A DNA stretch of 64,000 nucleotides, from NCBI GenBank assembly GCA_029256105.1, contig JAQSYO010000001.1, positions 62,001 through 126,000 on the forward strand, given 5' to 3'. The stretch's first letter is position 1. Each line of letters starts with the position of its first letter. This DNA is from Herbinix sp. Lineage in GTDB: Bacteria > Bacillota > Clostridia > Lachnospirales > Lachnospiraceae. Shown piece after piece: positions 28,235-36,761 of the stretch. Under the pieces are notes generated by a model. It worked only from the letters and a program-made list of their open reading frames with translations. It was not told the DNA's origin and ran no database searches. A program made the position numbers and the translations under genes.

Positions 28235-28297
28235 GCAAATTTGTGCCTGCAGCCCAAAGTTTGCAGGTTTCGAAGAAAGGTATGGGTATTTATATGA
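28211..28297 (+). CDS. 28-codon leader ORF coupled to the LiaF-like gene
   Basis: A GTG start lies 5 nt after GGAGG (28201-28205). The frame encodes 28 residues ending in a basic and aromatic tail (RFRRKVWVFI), and its TGA (28295-28297) overlaps the next ATG as ATGA. The main gene has only AAAGG 13 nt away, so it probably depends on ribosomes finishing this ORF. The peptide has two Cys but no recognised motif. A non-functional frame is still possible. Confidence 0.45.
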   Translation: MKNQDFSHANLCLQPKVCRFRRKVWVFI

Positions 28298-29004
28298 GAA
28301 ATAAATTTTCAAATGCTATGTGGGGAATGTTTTTTATTGCAATCGGTATCGTAGTTGCAGGAAATGTATTAAATCTTTGGGATTTTAATGTGTTCTTTGA
28401 TGGATGGTGGACATTATTTATTATTATCCCTTGCTTCATTAGTATGATTCAAAACGGATTTGGGACTGGATCAACAGTCGGATTTATCATTGGAGTTTTA
28501 TTGTTCATGCATAACAGAATAGAATTTAACTTCCAAGTATGGGATTTGATTGTACCAGTAATCTTAATCTTCATTGGTATAAGAATTATGTTCCAGAGTG
28601 CATTTCGCAAAAGACCGATGCATTTTAATAATAACATAAACAATGGAGATAGCCAAACCACCGGACAGTCCTTCACAGGCACAAGTAAATCAGAATATAG
28701 TGCAGTATTTAGTAGCAATCGTATTCATGTAACAGATCAATTCTACGGCACGAATTTAAATGCAGTGTTCGGTGGCGTCGTTCTTGATTTAAGGGATGCA
28801 ATCATTACCGGAGATGTAGAAATCAATGCAACTGCGATCTTTGGCGGCATCGATCTTTATCTTCCAAAAGGAGTTAAAGTGAAGTCAAATAATGTTCCGA
28901 TATTCGGTGGAGTGAGTAATAAAGCGGAGCAATCTATGGATCCTGCTGCACCAACTGTTTATCTGAACTCCACCTGTATGTTTGGAGGTATTGATATTAA
29001 ATGA
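28294..29004 (+). CDS. LiaF-like membrane protein, cell-wall stress responsive
   Basis: A 236-residue protein. Four helices in the first 110 residues are followed by a C-terminal beta-domain with repeated VFGGVVLDLRDA, IFGGIDLYLP and MFGGIDI units, the pattern of the LiaF/DUF2154 domain that senses or controls envelope stress. No liaRS genes are adjacent. An in-frame ATG at 28282 is possible; 28294 overlaps the upstream small ORF stop (ATGA). The next gene overlaps its own stop by 4 bp, giving a coupled chain of three. Confidence 0.82.
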   Translation: MRNKFSNAMWGMFFIAIGIVVAGNVLNLWDFNVFFDGWWTLFIIIPCFISMIQNGFGTGSTVGFIIGVLLFMHNRIEFNFQVWDLIVPVILIFIGIRIMFQSAFRKRPMHFNNNINNGDSQTTGQSFTGTSKSEYSAVFSSNRIHVTDQFYGTNLNAVFGGVVLDLRDAIITGDVEINATAIFGGIDLYLPKGVKVKSNNVPIFGGVSNKAEQSMDPAAPTVYLNSTCMFGGIDIK

Positions 29005-29852
29005 GTAGCTTTCAAAGAGTAATTAAATATTGCGCAATTGCATTTGCTATAATGCTCACCATCGGCATTGTATCCGGAATTGCACATGCAGCCTTTGCGC
29101 TGGTATCCGTAGTATCTGGGGATACTTTCTCTAGAGAGGATAGAAATACCATTGATTTTAATGAGACCTACGCGGATGTGAAGAGTTTAGATATCGAAAA
29201 TGCAACCGGAGATTTTAAAATTAAAATTGGTGAAACCTTTAAAATAGAGGCACAAGATGTATCAGAGAGTTTTGATGCAAAGGTAGACGGGAATGGAGAA
29301 TTAACCATTCGTGAGAGTAAAAATAGGGGAAACTTCTTTTGGTTTAACTTTGGTGGTTTTGACAGCATTAATTCAAAGGTTACCCTTTATCTGCCGGCTA
29401 ATTTCGTAGCAGAGGAAGCGAAAATCGATTCCGGTGCGGGATCAGTAACCATAGATAGCCTTAAGACCGATTATTTATTTATCTCAGCAGGTGCGGGTAA
29501 TATAAACGGTAGAGACATGACTGCGGAGGAAGTAAAAATCGATGGTGGCGTTGGTAATGTTAATCTAAATGAAGTGAACTTTAATGACGCTGATTTCGAC
29601 TGCGGTGTCGGTAATCTGAACATTGATGGTATTCTGGTAGGAAATAATAAGATTGATTGTGGCGTTGGAGAAGTGGATCTTAGTTTAAAGGGTAATATTG
29701 ATGATTATGATCTCGATATTGATTCCGGAGTTGGCACAATCCGTGTGAATGGTGAGAAGATATCAGAGTCAGATCGTAGAAATAACAGCGCTGCCAATTC
29801 TATAAAAGTCGACGGTGGCGTTGGAAATGTTAAAATTGATATTAAGGAATAA
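29001..29852 (+). CDS. DUF4097-type envelope protein
   Basis: A 283-residue protein with one N-terminal helix (residues 9-38), then a repetitive beta-solenoid-like domain with recurring D-x-G-x-G-x-(V/L) units (IDSGAGSVTID, IDGGVGNVNL, FDCGVGNLNID, IDCGVGEVDL, IDSGVGTIRV). This is the DUF4097 putative adhesin pattern often found with LiaF-like or PspC genes. The ATGA overlap with the LiaF-like gene indicates coupling. It probably sits on the outer face of the membrane. The exact role is unknown. Confidence 0.82.
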   Translation: MSSFQRVIKYCAIAFAIMLTIGIVSGIAHAAFALVSVVSGDTFSREDRNTIDFNETYADVKSLDIENATGDFKIKIGETFKIEAQDVSESFDAKVDGNGELTIRESKNRGNFFWFNFGGFDSINSKVTLYLPANFVAEEAKIDSGAGSVTIDSLKTDYLFISAGAGNINGRDMTAEEVKIDGGVGNVNLNEVNFNDADFDCGVGNLNIDGILVGNNKIDCGVGEVDLSLKGNIDDYDLDIDSGVGTIRVNGEKISESDRRNNSAANSIKVDGGVGNVKIDIKE

Positions 29853-29908
29853 TTACAAAAATTGTTGCATTCTTCGTATACAAATATTAAAATAAGATAG
29901 AATATAAG

Positions 29909-29945
29909 TGGGGACGTTAAGAGCTTAATAACGTCCCCATTTATC
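29909..29945 (+). terminator. Hairpin terminator after the LiaF-like/DUF4097 pair
   Basis: GGGGACGTTA (29910-29919) pairs perfectly with TAACGTCCCC (29929-29938); the tail ATTTAT is only moderately T-rich. Confidence 0.7.
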
Positions 29946-29982
29946 TGAAATAATTTGGACAAGACGATTGAGGGAGAATACA

Positions 29983-31389
29983 ATGAACAAGAAGAGTCTG
30001 CTTGGATTAATTTTATTTGCATGTCTTATTACAACAGGCCTGTTTGCGAGTGCTAATTTCTTGATTAATCAAGAAGGGAAAGCGGACGCAGATGTAGGCC
30101 AATCTTATTCTACACAAGAGGACACTACGAAAGATACTACAGGAGTAGACACATCAAAAGATGAAAGTGTTGGTGATACCGTAGTAGATAGCACAGCAGA
30201 TAATACAGCAGATAACACAGCAAAGAACGAAGAGAACGGTGTAACCAATACCGATACTAAGGATGTTGCTTCGGCTGATGAAATTCCGATTGAGACGATT
30301 GTAAATGGCGAGGATAAGAAGGATAGTAATACAAAGGTTACGGATAGCATAACAGAAGAACCTTGGCTAACGGCCAATCCGAGTGATACCGGAGCTACTA
30401 ACGATGAAATAGGGACAAAAGAAGATGATACGACAAAGGATGCCTCTAATTCTTCCGAGGATGCCGATGATACGTTCAGCACTTCAATCGATGCAATAAC
30501 AGCACCAGAATTGATATTAGATTGTAATGAAGTAGATTATAAAAAATATATTCCAGAGATGGTTGTTGACAGTAAGCTAGAAACAGAGCTTGATATATCA
30601 AATCCGAGCATATCCGTAGATGCGACAGCAGCGATCTTATTTGATGCGGATACTAAGAAAGTTCTTTATTATAAAAACCCGGTACAAGCAGTATTTCCAG
30701 CAAGTACAGCCAAGCTTTTGACCTCGCTGGTGGCTATGGACTGGTGTAAGGAAGATGAAGAGGTTACCATAGGTGATGAGATTACCATGATTGCTTCAGA
30801 TTCGACGCGAGCGTATCTGTCTAAGGGTGAGGTTTTAACCATACGTAACATTCTAGCCGGAATGTTATTACCCTCCGGTAATGATGCAGCCTATGCTATG
30901 GCCGCATATGTTGGAAGGAAATCCTTACAAGACCCAAATGCGACGAAGGAAGAAGCAGTAGCTGAATTTGTAAAATTAATGAATAACAAAGCAAAGAAGC
31001 TGGGAGTTAAAAATTCCTGCTTTAAGACTCCAGATGGTTATGATGCCATCGGACAATATACGACGGCTTACGATATGGGGTTAATCGGTATCGCGGCAGC
31101 GAAGAATGAGACAATCATTGACGTAAGTCATCAGAGCAGTTCAAGAAATATATTTGTCAGTGGTGAGGATGTTACCTGGAATAATACCAATAAATTAATC
31201 ACCCGTTACAGTGGACAATATTATTCCCCTGCCATCGGATTGAAAACCGGAACCAGCACAATGGCTGGAAGATGCCTAATCGCAGCAGCAGAGAATGATG
31301 GCAAAGAGGTGGTCTGCGTTATTATGGATTCTTCTTCGGCGGGTAGATGGGAAGATGCAATTGCTTTATTAAAATATGGTCTGGAATAA
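29983..31389 (+). CDS. D-alanyl-D-alanine carboxypeptidase, S11 (DacF/PBP5 type)
   Basis: A 468-residue exported penicillin-binding protein. A signal segment (residues 6-24) is followed by a roughly 130-residue linker extremely rich in D, T, S, E and N, then the catalytic domain with SxxK (STAK, Ser241), SxN (SGN in LLPSGNDAAYAMA) and KTG (GLKTGTSTMAG). It trims the terminal D-Ala of peptidoglycan stem peptides. The linker probably spans the wall. AGGGAG lies 6 nt before the ATG at 29983; the TTG at 29968 is weaker. No membrane-anchoring C-terminal domain of PBP5 is visible, so the N-terminal helix may act as the anchor. Confidence 0.9.
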   Translation: MNKKSLLGLILFACLITTGLFASANFLINQEGKADADVGQSYSTQEDTTKDTTGVDTSKDESVGDTVVDSTADNTADNTAKNEENGVTNTDTKDVASADEIPIETIVNGEDKKDSNTKVTDSITEEPWLTANPSDTGATNDEIGTKEDDTTKDASNSSEDADDTFSTSIDAITAPELILDCNEVDYKKYIPEMVVDSKLETELDISNPSISVDATAAILFDADTKKVLYYKNPVQAVFPASTAKLLTSLVAMDWCKEDEEVTIGDEITMIASDSTRAYLSKGEVLTIRNILAGMLLPSGNDAAYAMAAYVGRKSLQDPNATKEEAVAEFVKLMNNKAKKLGVKNSCFKTPDGYDAIGQYTTAYDMGLIGIAAAKNETIIDVSHQSSSRNIFVSGEDVTWNNTNKLITRYSGQYYSPAIGLKTGTSTMAGRCLIAAAENDGKEVVCVIMDSSSAGRWEDAIALLKYGLE

Positions 31390-31428
31390 CAAGGCGCAAA
31401 TACCAACTTGAATAGAGGGGGAAAAGGC

Positions 31429-32715
31429 ATGGATGATAAACAGGATATCGATCAGCAAGATAACAGTCAGCAGGAAAATAATCAACAGAACTTGAATCAA
31501 CAGAACTTGAATCAACAGAACCTGAATCAACAGAACTTGAATCAACAGAACTTAAATCAACAGAATTTAAATCAGCAGAATTTAAATCAGCAAAATATAA
31601 ATCAACAGAATTTAAATCAACAGAATATAAATCAACAGAATATAAATCAACAAAATATAAGTCAGCAAAATATAAGTCAGCAAAATATAAATCAGCAAAA
31701 TATAAATCAGCAAATTTTAAATAAACAATATACAAATGATCAGAACACATACCAGCAAGGGTTAGGACAATACAATACGGATCAATATCATACTGGACAA
31801 TATGGTATGCAGGAGGAGTTTCCTTCGAAGAAAATTCTCAGTCGTGCGGGTATGGCTCTATTTGTTACAGGATTAATGGTTCTTTTAGCGCAGATTGTAG
31901 TTGAAGTTCTGGTATCTTTGCTTAGTCCAAGTATTGCAAACACAGGATGGTATGTGTGGGCACTAACTGCCTTTGCCGTGGTTGGAGTTGGATTTCCAAC
32001 CTTTTACACCATGATAAAAAGAATACCTGATTCTAAGAAAAGGGAAGTAGTGAAGATGAAACCTACCCATTTTATCGGGCTGTTCTTCATCTGCACTGCT
32101 GCGATGTATATCACTAATTTTTTAAGTGTTATTCTTACCACAATGATTGCCTTGTTAAAGGGAGATAATATCTTTGATATGAATCCGTTGGTGGATGCGA
32201 TTACAGGTAGTAATTTTATACTAACCATACTCTATGCCTCCATTGTTGCTCCAATTGTTGAGGAATTAATATTCCGTAAATATCTTTTGAATAAGCTTCG
32301 TCGATTTGGCGATGTCCCTGCAATATTACTAACAGGCTTTGCATTTGGCTTATTTCATATGAATTTATCACAGTTTTTCTATGCATCGGCACTCGGTATT
32401 ATTTTTGCATATGTTGCAATCCGAACCAATACGGTTAGATATACAATCCTGCTACATATTATGATTAACTTTATCGGAACCGTGGTTACTCCTTTGGCAA
32501 CAAGTAAGAATATATTATTTAGTATTTTAATCGTAGCTTGGGTGCTTAGCGCGATTGCCTTGGGAAGTGTATTCTTTATTTTGAATGTGAGAAAGATTAG
32601 ATTAGAAAAGTCTGAGTGGCCATTATTGAAGAAATCGGATTATTTCTTTAATTTGGGGACGATTTTGTATACAGTATTCTGCCTTGTAGTGATTATTATC
32701 GTTACCGTTAGTTAG
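31429..32715 (+). CDS. CPBP intramembrane protease with N-terminal Q/N-rich repeat
   Basis: A 428-residue protein. Residues 1-20 are acidic and polar; residues 21-95 are 15 tandem pentapeptides N(L/I)(N/S)QQ. A looser Q/N/T/Y-rich stretch follows to about residue 125, then eight helices with EELIFRK, FGLFHMN and HIMINF, the CPBP active-site motifs. GAGGGGG lies 7 nt before the ATG at 31429. The low-complexity region should face the cytoplasm. Its role is unknown; it resembles prion-like Q/N tracts that support assembly. Substrate is unknown. Confidence 0.85.
   Translation: MDDKQDIDQQDNSQQENNQQNLNQQNLNQQNLNQQNLNQQNLNQQNLNQQNLNQQNINQQNLNQQNINQQNINQQNISQQNISQQNINQQNINQQILNKQYTNDQNTYQQGLGQYNTDQYHTGQYGMQEEFPSKKILSRAGMALFVTGLMVLLAQIVVEVLVSLLSPSIANTGWYVWALTAFAVVGVGFPTFYTMIKRIPDSKKREVVKMKPTHFIGLFFICTAAMYITNFLSVILTTMIALLKGDNIFDMNPLVDAITGSNFILTILYASIVAPIVEELIFRKYLLNKLRRFGDVPAILLTGFAFGLFHMNLSQFFYASALGIIFAYVAIRTNTVRYTILLHIMINFIGTVVTPLATSKNILFSILIVAWVLSAIALGSVFFILNVRKIRLEKSEWPLLKKSDYFFNLGTILYTVFCLVVIIIVTVS
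31489..31713 (+). repeat. 15-bp coding minisatellite (NLNQQ), 15 copies
   Basis: Fifteen in-frame 15-bp units based on AAYYTRAATCARCAG. Synonymous drift follows a gradient: CTG/TTG-rich units at the 5' side change to TTA and then ATA units at the 3' side, as expected of stepwise slippage. Reverse-strand open frames here are a by-product of the repeat. Confidence 0.95.
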
Positions 32716-32739
32716 TGGAATGGATTAAGGGAAGATAAT

Positions 32740-32950
32740 ATAGCAGAGAATATAAAACAAATATTTTCAAAGAGATAATTAAAACAAAAAATATAAAACT
32801 AAAAATAAAGCAGAAAATATAAATTAAAAATATAAAACAAAAAATATGAAACAAAAAATATAAAACAAAAAATTTAAAACAGATAAATTAATATGGATAA
32901 TGTAAAATAGATAATATTAAAACAAATAGAAATAGATATTATTGAATTAA
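32740..32950 (+). repeat. A-rich degenerate ATAAAACAAAAA-type repeat tract
   Basis: A roughly 200-bp stretch of drifting units such as AAAATATAAAACAAA, AAAATATGAAACAAA and AAAATTTAAAACAG between the CPBP stop codon and a terminator. It is non-coding in all frames. It resembles the tracts after asd and the GH94 gene in place and style. Confidence 0.7.
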
Positions 32951-32962
32951 TTATATAAAAAT

Positions 32963-33018
32963 AGTTCTGACCGGAGTTGGGTGGGCAATCATTTCAACTC
33001 AAGTGCAGAACTGTTTTT
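32963..33018. terminator. Terminator between convergent CPBP and YbjQ genes
   Basis: AGTTCTG/CAGAACT (32963-32969, 33006-33012) with an inner GAGTTG/CAACTC helix, flanked by AAAAAT on the left and TTTTTATTT on the right, so it can work in both directions. Confidence 0.8.
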
Positions 33019-33046
33019 ATTTGTATTGATTTATTATACTTTAAAG

Positions 33047-33367
33047 TTAACGAATTCGAACTGCGGTACCGGAAGCAGTCACCATTAACATTCCGTTATT
33101 TGTACCAAGAACCTCATAGTCAATGTCGACGCCAACGACAGCATCTGCACCCATTTGATATGCACGTTGGGACATTTCCTGCATTGCTTGTTCCCTTGCT
33201 CGAATAAGCTCCTCTTCGTAGGTTCCGGAGCGGCCACCAAAGAAATTGGATAAGCCGGCTGCAAAGTCTTTGACGAAATCAACACCGGAGACAACCTCTC
33301 CGAATACAACGCCAAGATAATCTGTAATTTGTTTACCTTCCAGTGAAGGTGTAGTTGTTATTATCAT
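33047..33367 (-). CDS. YbjQ/UPF0145 (DUF74) family protein
   Basis: A 106-residue soluble protein matching the YbjQ family end to end: [21 protein letters not shown]..., [13 protein letters not shown] and GTAVRI near the C-terminus. The family forms pentamers and has been labelled heavy-metal-binding, without firm function. GGAGGAA lies upstream. It is followed, on the same strand and upstream, by the DUF4097 lipoprotein, 95 bp away. Confidence 0.9.
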   Translation of the reverse strand: MIITTTPSLEGKQITDYLGVVFGEVVSGVDFVKDFAAGLSNFFGGRSGTYEEELIRAREQAMQEMSQRAYQMGADAVVGVDIDYEVLGTNNGMLMVTASGTAVRIR

Positions 33368-33462
33368 TTTTCTTCCTCCATTTTCTTAACAGGTTCTGAT
33401 AAGTTCCTGTTAATGTTCGCTTGTTTGCTTGTAGTATATAGCGTAATCATTGGTGGTTCCGA

Positions 33463-34494
33463 TTAATCTTCAAATCGAACCCTTACATTACCACTTGATA
33501 AATCAGCCGCAATCGATCTGGTACCACCATTTTCAAGAATGAGATGTTCCTCATAGTCCTTATTTCCTACACTGATTTTACCGTAGGAGGTGTTTAAATC
33601 CAAAGTATAATCTGAGGCAGGTCCTGCTAGGGTAAGTGTAACATCACCATAGCTGTTATTTGTTTCAATATCGTTAATATCTGATTTACTGACCTCGAGG
33701 TCACCACTGCTTAACTCCGTATCAAATTCATCTGCAACTACTTCCTCACAGGAGATATTGCCATAGGAGTCACTAATCTCGACAGAACTACTATTAAGTC
33801 CAAGAATGTTGACATTACCACTGGACATGCCTACTTTAAACTTATCATAGGATACCGTTTCCGCCATTAGGGGATCACCGGTATTAATATTGGTAAACTT
33901 GGCATTGCCGTAGGAATTCGTAAAATCCAGCGTGCCTGCCTGAAAATCAGATATTTTGCTGGTACCGGAGGAAAGTGTAACATCAGCCTCGGCAGCAGCA
34001 GCGTCCTTCATCGTAAAGTCACCATAGGCTACTCGAACCTCCAAGTCTTCTGCAACAAAACCTGCAATCGATACATCACCGGAAGCATTTTCCAAATATA
34101 GTTTGCTTAACGCGGTATCCTTTGGTAGATAAATTTTAATCTTGTTATCTAAGTTGAAGTTGATGGAATAGGAGTTTGGAAATGCATGGCTATCATTAAA
34201 GTATAATTTGCCATCTTCAAGCGTATATTCCGGTTCCTCTTCCCAGTACATAAAATCAATCTCTACATAAAAATTATCTGCAGGTATTAATTCTACTTCA
34301 GCCATACCGGTGTGTATCTCGATTTGTGTAATGGGGTCAACTTCAGATTTCTCGACATTGAAGTTATTAGCATCCTCTTTTCTTAAGGAATTGGCACTGT
34401 TAAAGATATAGTGGGAACCGCATCCGCTAAAAAAGGTTCCGGCAATTAAGATAGCAAGCGCCAGCGGAATGAGTTTTCTTACCTTTTTGTTCAT
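33463..34494 (-). CDS. DUF4097 family lipoprotein
   Basis: A 343-residue exported protein. The signal peptide ends with the lipobox FFSGC (Cys25 region), so it is probably anchored outside the cell membrane. The mature part repeats SSGxxxI/SYGxxx units (VSYDKFKVGMSSGNVNI, ELSSGDLEVS, NSYGDVTL), the beta-solenoid style of DUF4097. It may work in the same envelope-stress setting as the LiaF-like/DUF4097 pair 4 kb upstream. GGAGGG precedes the ATG. Confidence 0.85.
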   Translation of the reverse strand: MNKKVRKLIPLALAILIAGTFFSGCGSHYIFNSANSLRKEDANNFNVEKSEVDPITQIEIHTGMAEVELIPADNFYVEIDFMYWEEEPEYTLEDGKLYFNDSHAFPNSYSINFNLDNKIKIYLPKDTALSKLYLENASGDVSIAGFVAEDLEVRVAYGDFTMKDAAAAEADVTLSSGTSKISDFQAGTLDFTNSYGNAKFTNINTGDPLMAETVSYDKFKVGMSSGNVNILGLNSSSVEISDSYGNISCEEVVADEFDTELSSGDLEVSKSDINDIETNNSYGDVTLTLAGPASDYTLDLNTSYGKISVGNKDYEEHLILENGGTRSIAADLSSGNVRVRFED

Positions 34495-34800
34495 TGTTTA
34501 TCCCTCCCTAGGAATACATTTGCATTCTTTACCATAATATAACTTTTACCAGATATTATGTCAAGGGCGTAAACGCTTGAAATCACAGTTTTAATCCACT
34601 TCTAATCTCCACCTCATCCTACTGTAATCGTATAGGGCTTTATTAATGGGTTATAATATCATGAAGCAAGAAAAGATAAATTTAGATTAAAATAATACAT
34701 GGTAAAATGTACAAAAATCCGATATGATAGGAATAGAATTACGAAATTGTTTTCTCAATGTTTATGCCGTCGTTGGCGGCGGAATGGAGGTAAGTTAAGT

Positions 34801-35970
34801 ATGAATAACTTTACATTTTATAGCCCTACTTATTTTGTATTTGGTAAGGGCACAGAGAATGAGGCTGGCCAATATGTCAGACGTTTTGGTGGTAACAAGG
34901 TCTTAATACATTACGGTGGTGGATCAGTGGTTCGTTCCGGACTTTTGGATAGAGTAAAGGCATCCTTAGAGAAGGAAAATATAAATTATGTTGAACTTGG
35001 TGGTGTATTGCCGAACCCAAGAAGCGGCTTGGTATATACTGGAATTGACCTTTGCAAAAAGGAGGGTGTTGATTTTATCCTTGCGGTTGGTGGTGGTAGT
35101 GCAATTGACTCCGCAAAGGCAATTGCAGCAGGAGTGAAATATGAAGGTGACTTCTGGGATTTCTATGAAGGCAAGTCGGTAACAGAGGCGCTGAAGGTTG
35201 CAACGGTTCTTACAATTGCAGCAGCAGGCAGCGAGGGTTCCGGTGACTCTGTTATTACAAAGGAAGATGGAATGTTAAAGAGAGGTGCTAGTGGCGAAGC
35301 CTTAAGACCGGTATTCTCCATTCTTAATCCGGAATTAACACAGACCTTACCGGCTTATCAGACGGCAGCAGGAGCCACCGACATTATGGCACATGTATTT
35401 GAGCGTTATTTTACCAACACCAAGGAGGTAGAGATTACCGATCGTCTATGTGAAGCAGTTCTACAGACCATGGTGAAGGAAGTTCCAAGAGTTATCGCCG
35501 ATGCAAATAATTATGAGGCAAGAGCCAATATTATGTGGGCTGGTATGGTTGCACATAATAATCTTGTTGGTGTAGGCCGTGACCAGGACTGGGCGAGCCA
35601 TGGAATTGAGCATGAATTATCTGCACTTTATGACGTAGCACACGGCGCAGGCCTTGCAGTAATCTTCCCGGCTTGGATGACTTTTGTAATGAAGCAGGAT
35701 GTAAATCGTTTTGCTCAAATAGCAGTTCGTTTATGGGGTTGCAGTATGAACTTTGCTAATCCGGAGGAGACTGCGAAAGAAGGTATTACTCGCCTGAAAC
35801 AGTTCTTAACTTCAATTGGTATGCCAATTACCTTCGAAGAGCTTGGAGCGAAGGAAGAGGATATTCCGAAGATGGCGGAGAAGATCGGACTTGGTGATAA
35901 CGGTACCATGGGCGGATTTGTTAAGCTGACGACGAAGGATGTTGAACAGATTTATCGATTAGCATTATAA
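34801..35970 (+). CDS. Iron-containing alcohol dehydrogenase (YqhD/BDH-like)
   Basis: A 389-residue group III alcohol dehydrogenase, probably NAD(P)H-dependent and reducing butyraldehyde or related aldehydes. Visible are the nucleotide motif GGGSAIDSAKAIAAG and the metal site spread over ATDIMAHVFERYF and GRDQDWASHGIEHELSALYDVAHGAGL. The frame is open 102 bp upstream, but the family begins at the MNNFTFYSPTYFVFGKG segment and GGAGG (34786-34790) lies 10 nt before the ATG at 34801. A GCCG/CGGC hairpin abuts that ribosome site. TATAAT at 34652-34657 is a probable -10. The 300-bp gap upstream holds nothing else recognised. Confidence 0.9.
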   Translation: MNNFTFYSPTYFVFGKGTENEAGQYVRRFGGNKVLIHYGGGSVVRSGLLDRVKASLEKENINYVELGGVLPNPRSGLVYTGIDLCKKEGVDFILAVGGGSAIDSAKAIAAGVKYEGDFWDFYEGKSVTEALKVATVLTIAAAGSEGSGDSVITKEDGMLKRGASGEALRPVFSILNPELTQTLPAYQTAAGATDIMAHVFERYFTNTKEVEITDRLCEAVLQTMVKEVPRVIADANNYEARANIMWAGMVAHNNLVGVGRDQDWASHGIEHELSALYDVAHGAGLAVIFPAWMTFVMKQDVNRFAQIAVRLWGCSMNFANPEETAKEGITRLKQFLTSIGMPITFEELGAKEEDIPKMAEKIGLGDNGTMGGFVKLTTKDVEQIYRLAL

Positions 35971-36053
35971 AGGAAACAAGGGTTTCTAGAATATGCGAAA
36001 TCAAAGGATAAAGAGTAGTCGCTATTAAAAAATATTGATGTAGTGCTATATAA

Positions 36054-36086
36054 AAATAGGGCAGTTCAGTTTGAACTGCCCTATTT
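36054..36086. terminator. Bidirectional terminator between the dehydrogenase and SHOCT genes
   Basis: A perfect 15-bp stem AAATAGGGCAGTTCA/TGAACTGCCCTATTT with a 3-nt loop, A-rich before and T-ending after. Confidence 0.85.
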
Positions 36087-36127
36087 GCCACGCAAATGAG
36101 ATTTAATGTGTATTTCATCTAGATTAT

Positions 36128-36469
36128 TTAAAATAATTGCTTGCGTTTTTCCTTGAATTCATCAACAGTTATCATGCCTTTTTTATAAAGACTTTGTAAT
36201 TCGTTCAGATTTTCTCCAGCTGTCTTTTTAGTACTAATATTTCGTTGGCTATAGTCGTTATTAAGGGTAACCTTGCTTGTAGCGACGCTCTTTCTTGTAA
36301 ATAACATAACCACACTAACAACTACTGTAACTACAGCAAGTAATATCAATATAATACCTAAGGGTATCGATATCGGTAATACTACAAATATACCGATACA
36401 GCATAAAATAAGACCTACAAATATTCCCACCAACAATTTGCCTTTGTTTGGTTTTACTCTCCTACTCAT
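36128..36469 (-). CDS. SHOCT-domain membrane protein
   Basis: A 113-residue protein. Two hydrophobic helices (residues 12-32 and 36-57) are followed by a linker and a C-terminal SHOCT motif, LNELQSLYKKGMITVDEFKEKR (residues about 87-110), a short domain found at protein ends and thought to mediate oligomer contacts. Length and layout are typical. It has its own space upstream (290 bp with no recognised feature). Confidence 0.85.
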   Translation of the reverse strand: MSRRVKPNKGKLLVGIFVGLILCCIGIFVVLPISIPLGIILILLAVVTVVVSVVMLFTRKSVATSKVTLNNDYSQRNISTKKTAGENLNELQSLYKKGMITVDEFKEKRKQLF

Positions 36470-36761
36470 AACTTATCTCCTTTACATAATTTATATGTTA
36501 TAAAATCATTTAAATTAGTTTTATTATAACTTCTTCATAACCATGTTTCTTGTTACTTTGATACTTTGTCTAGTTAATAATTTTGACTCATCTGCACTCA
36601 TATTTTTGTATTATAGACCCATTATATGCAAAAGATTATAAAATTCTACAATATTAGACATTATTTTTACTTCATTCACTCATTCTACAACACCACATTT
36701 ACATTTACATTCATACGGTACTCATACTTTAATAACAGAGCTTGCGGTGTATAGTTAATTA

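Noticed and set aside
30105..30482. 125-codon minus-strand frame rich in Ser and Val
   Set aside because: A shadow of the D/T/S-rich linker in the carboxypeptidase gene; no start signal.
31322..31750. Reverse-strand open frame with DLYFADLYFADL repeats
   Set aside because: It is the mirror of the NLNQQ minisatellite; no ribosome site and the plus-strand protease is certain.
34645..34661. Shared word ATGGGTTATAATATCAT before the dehydrogenase and the left tRNA-Gln (40848-40864)
   Set aside because: Both are ordinary -10 regions; the identity is short and AT-rich, so coincidence is likely.
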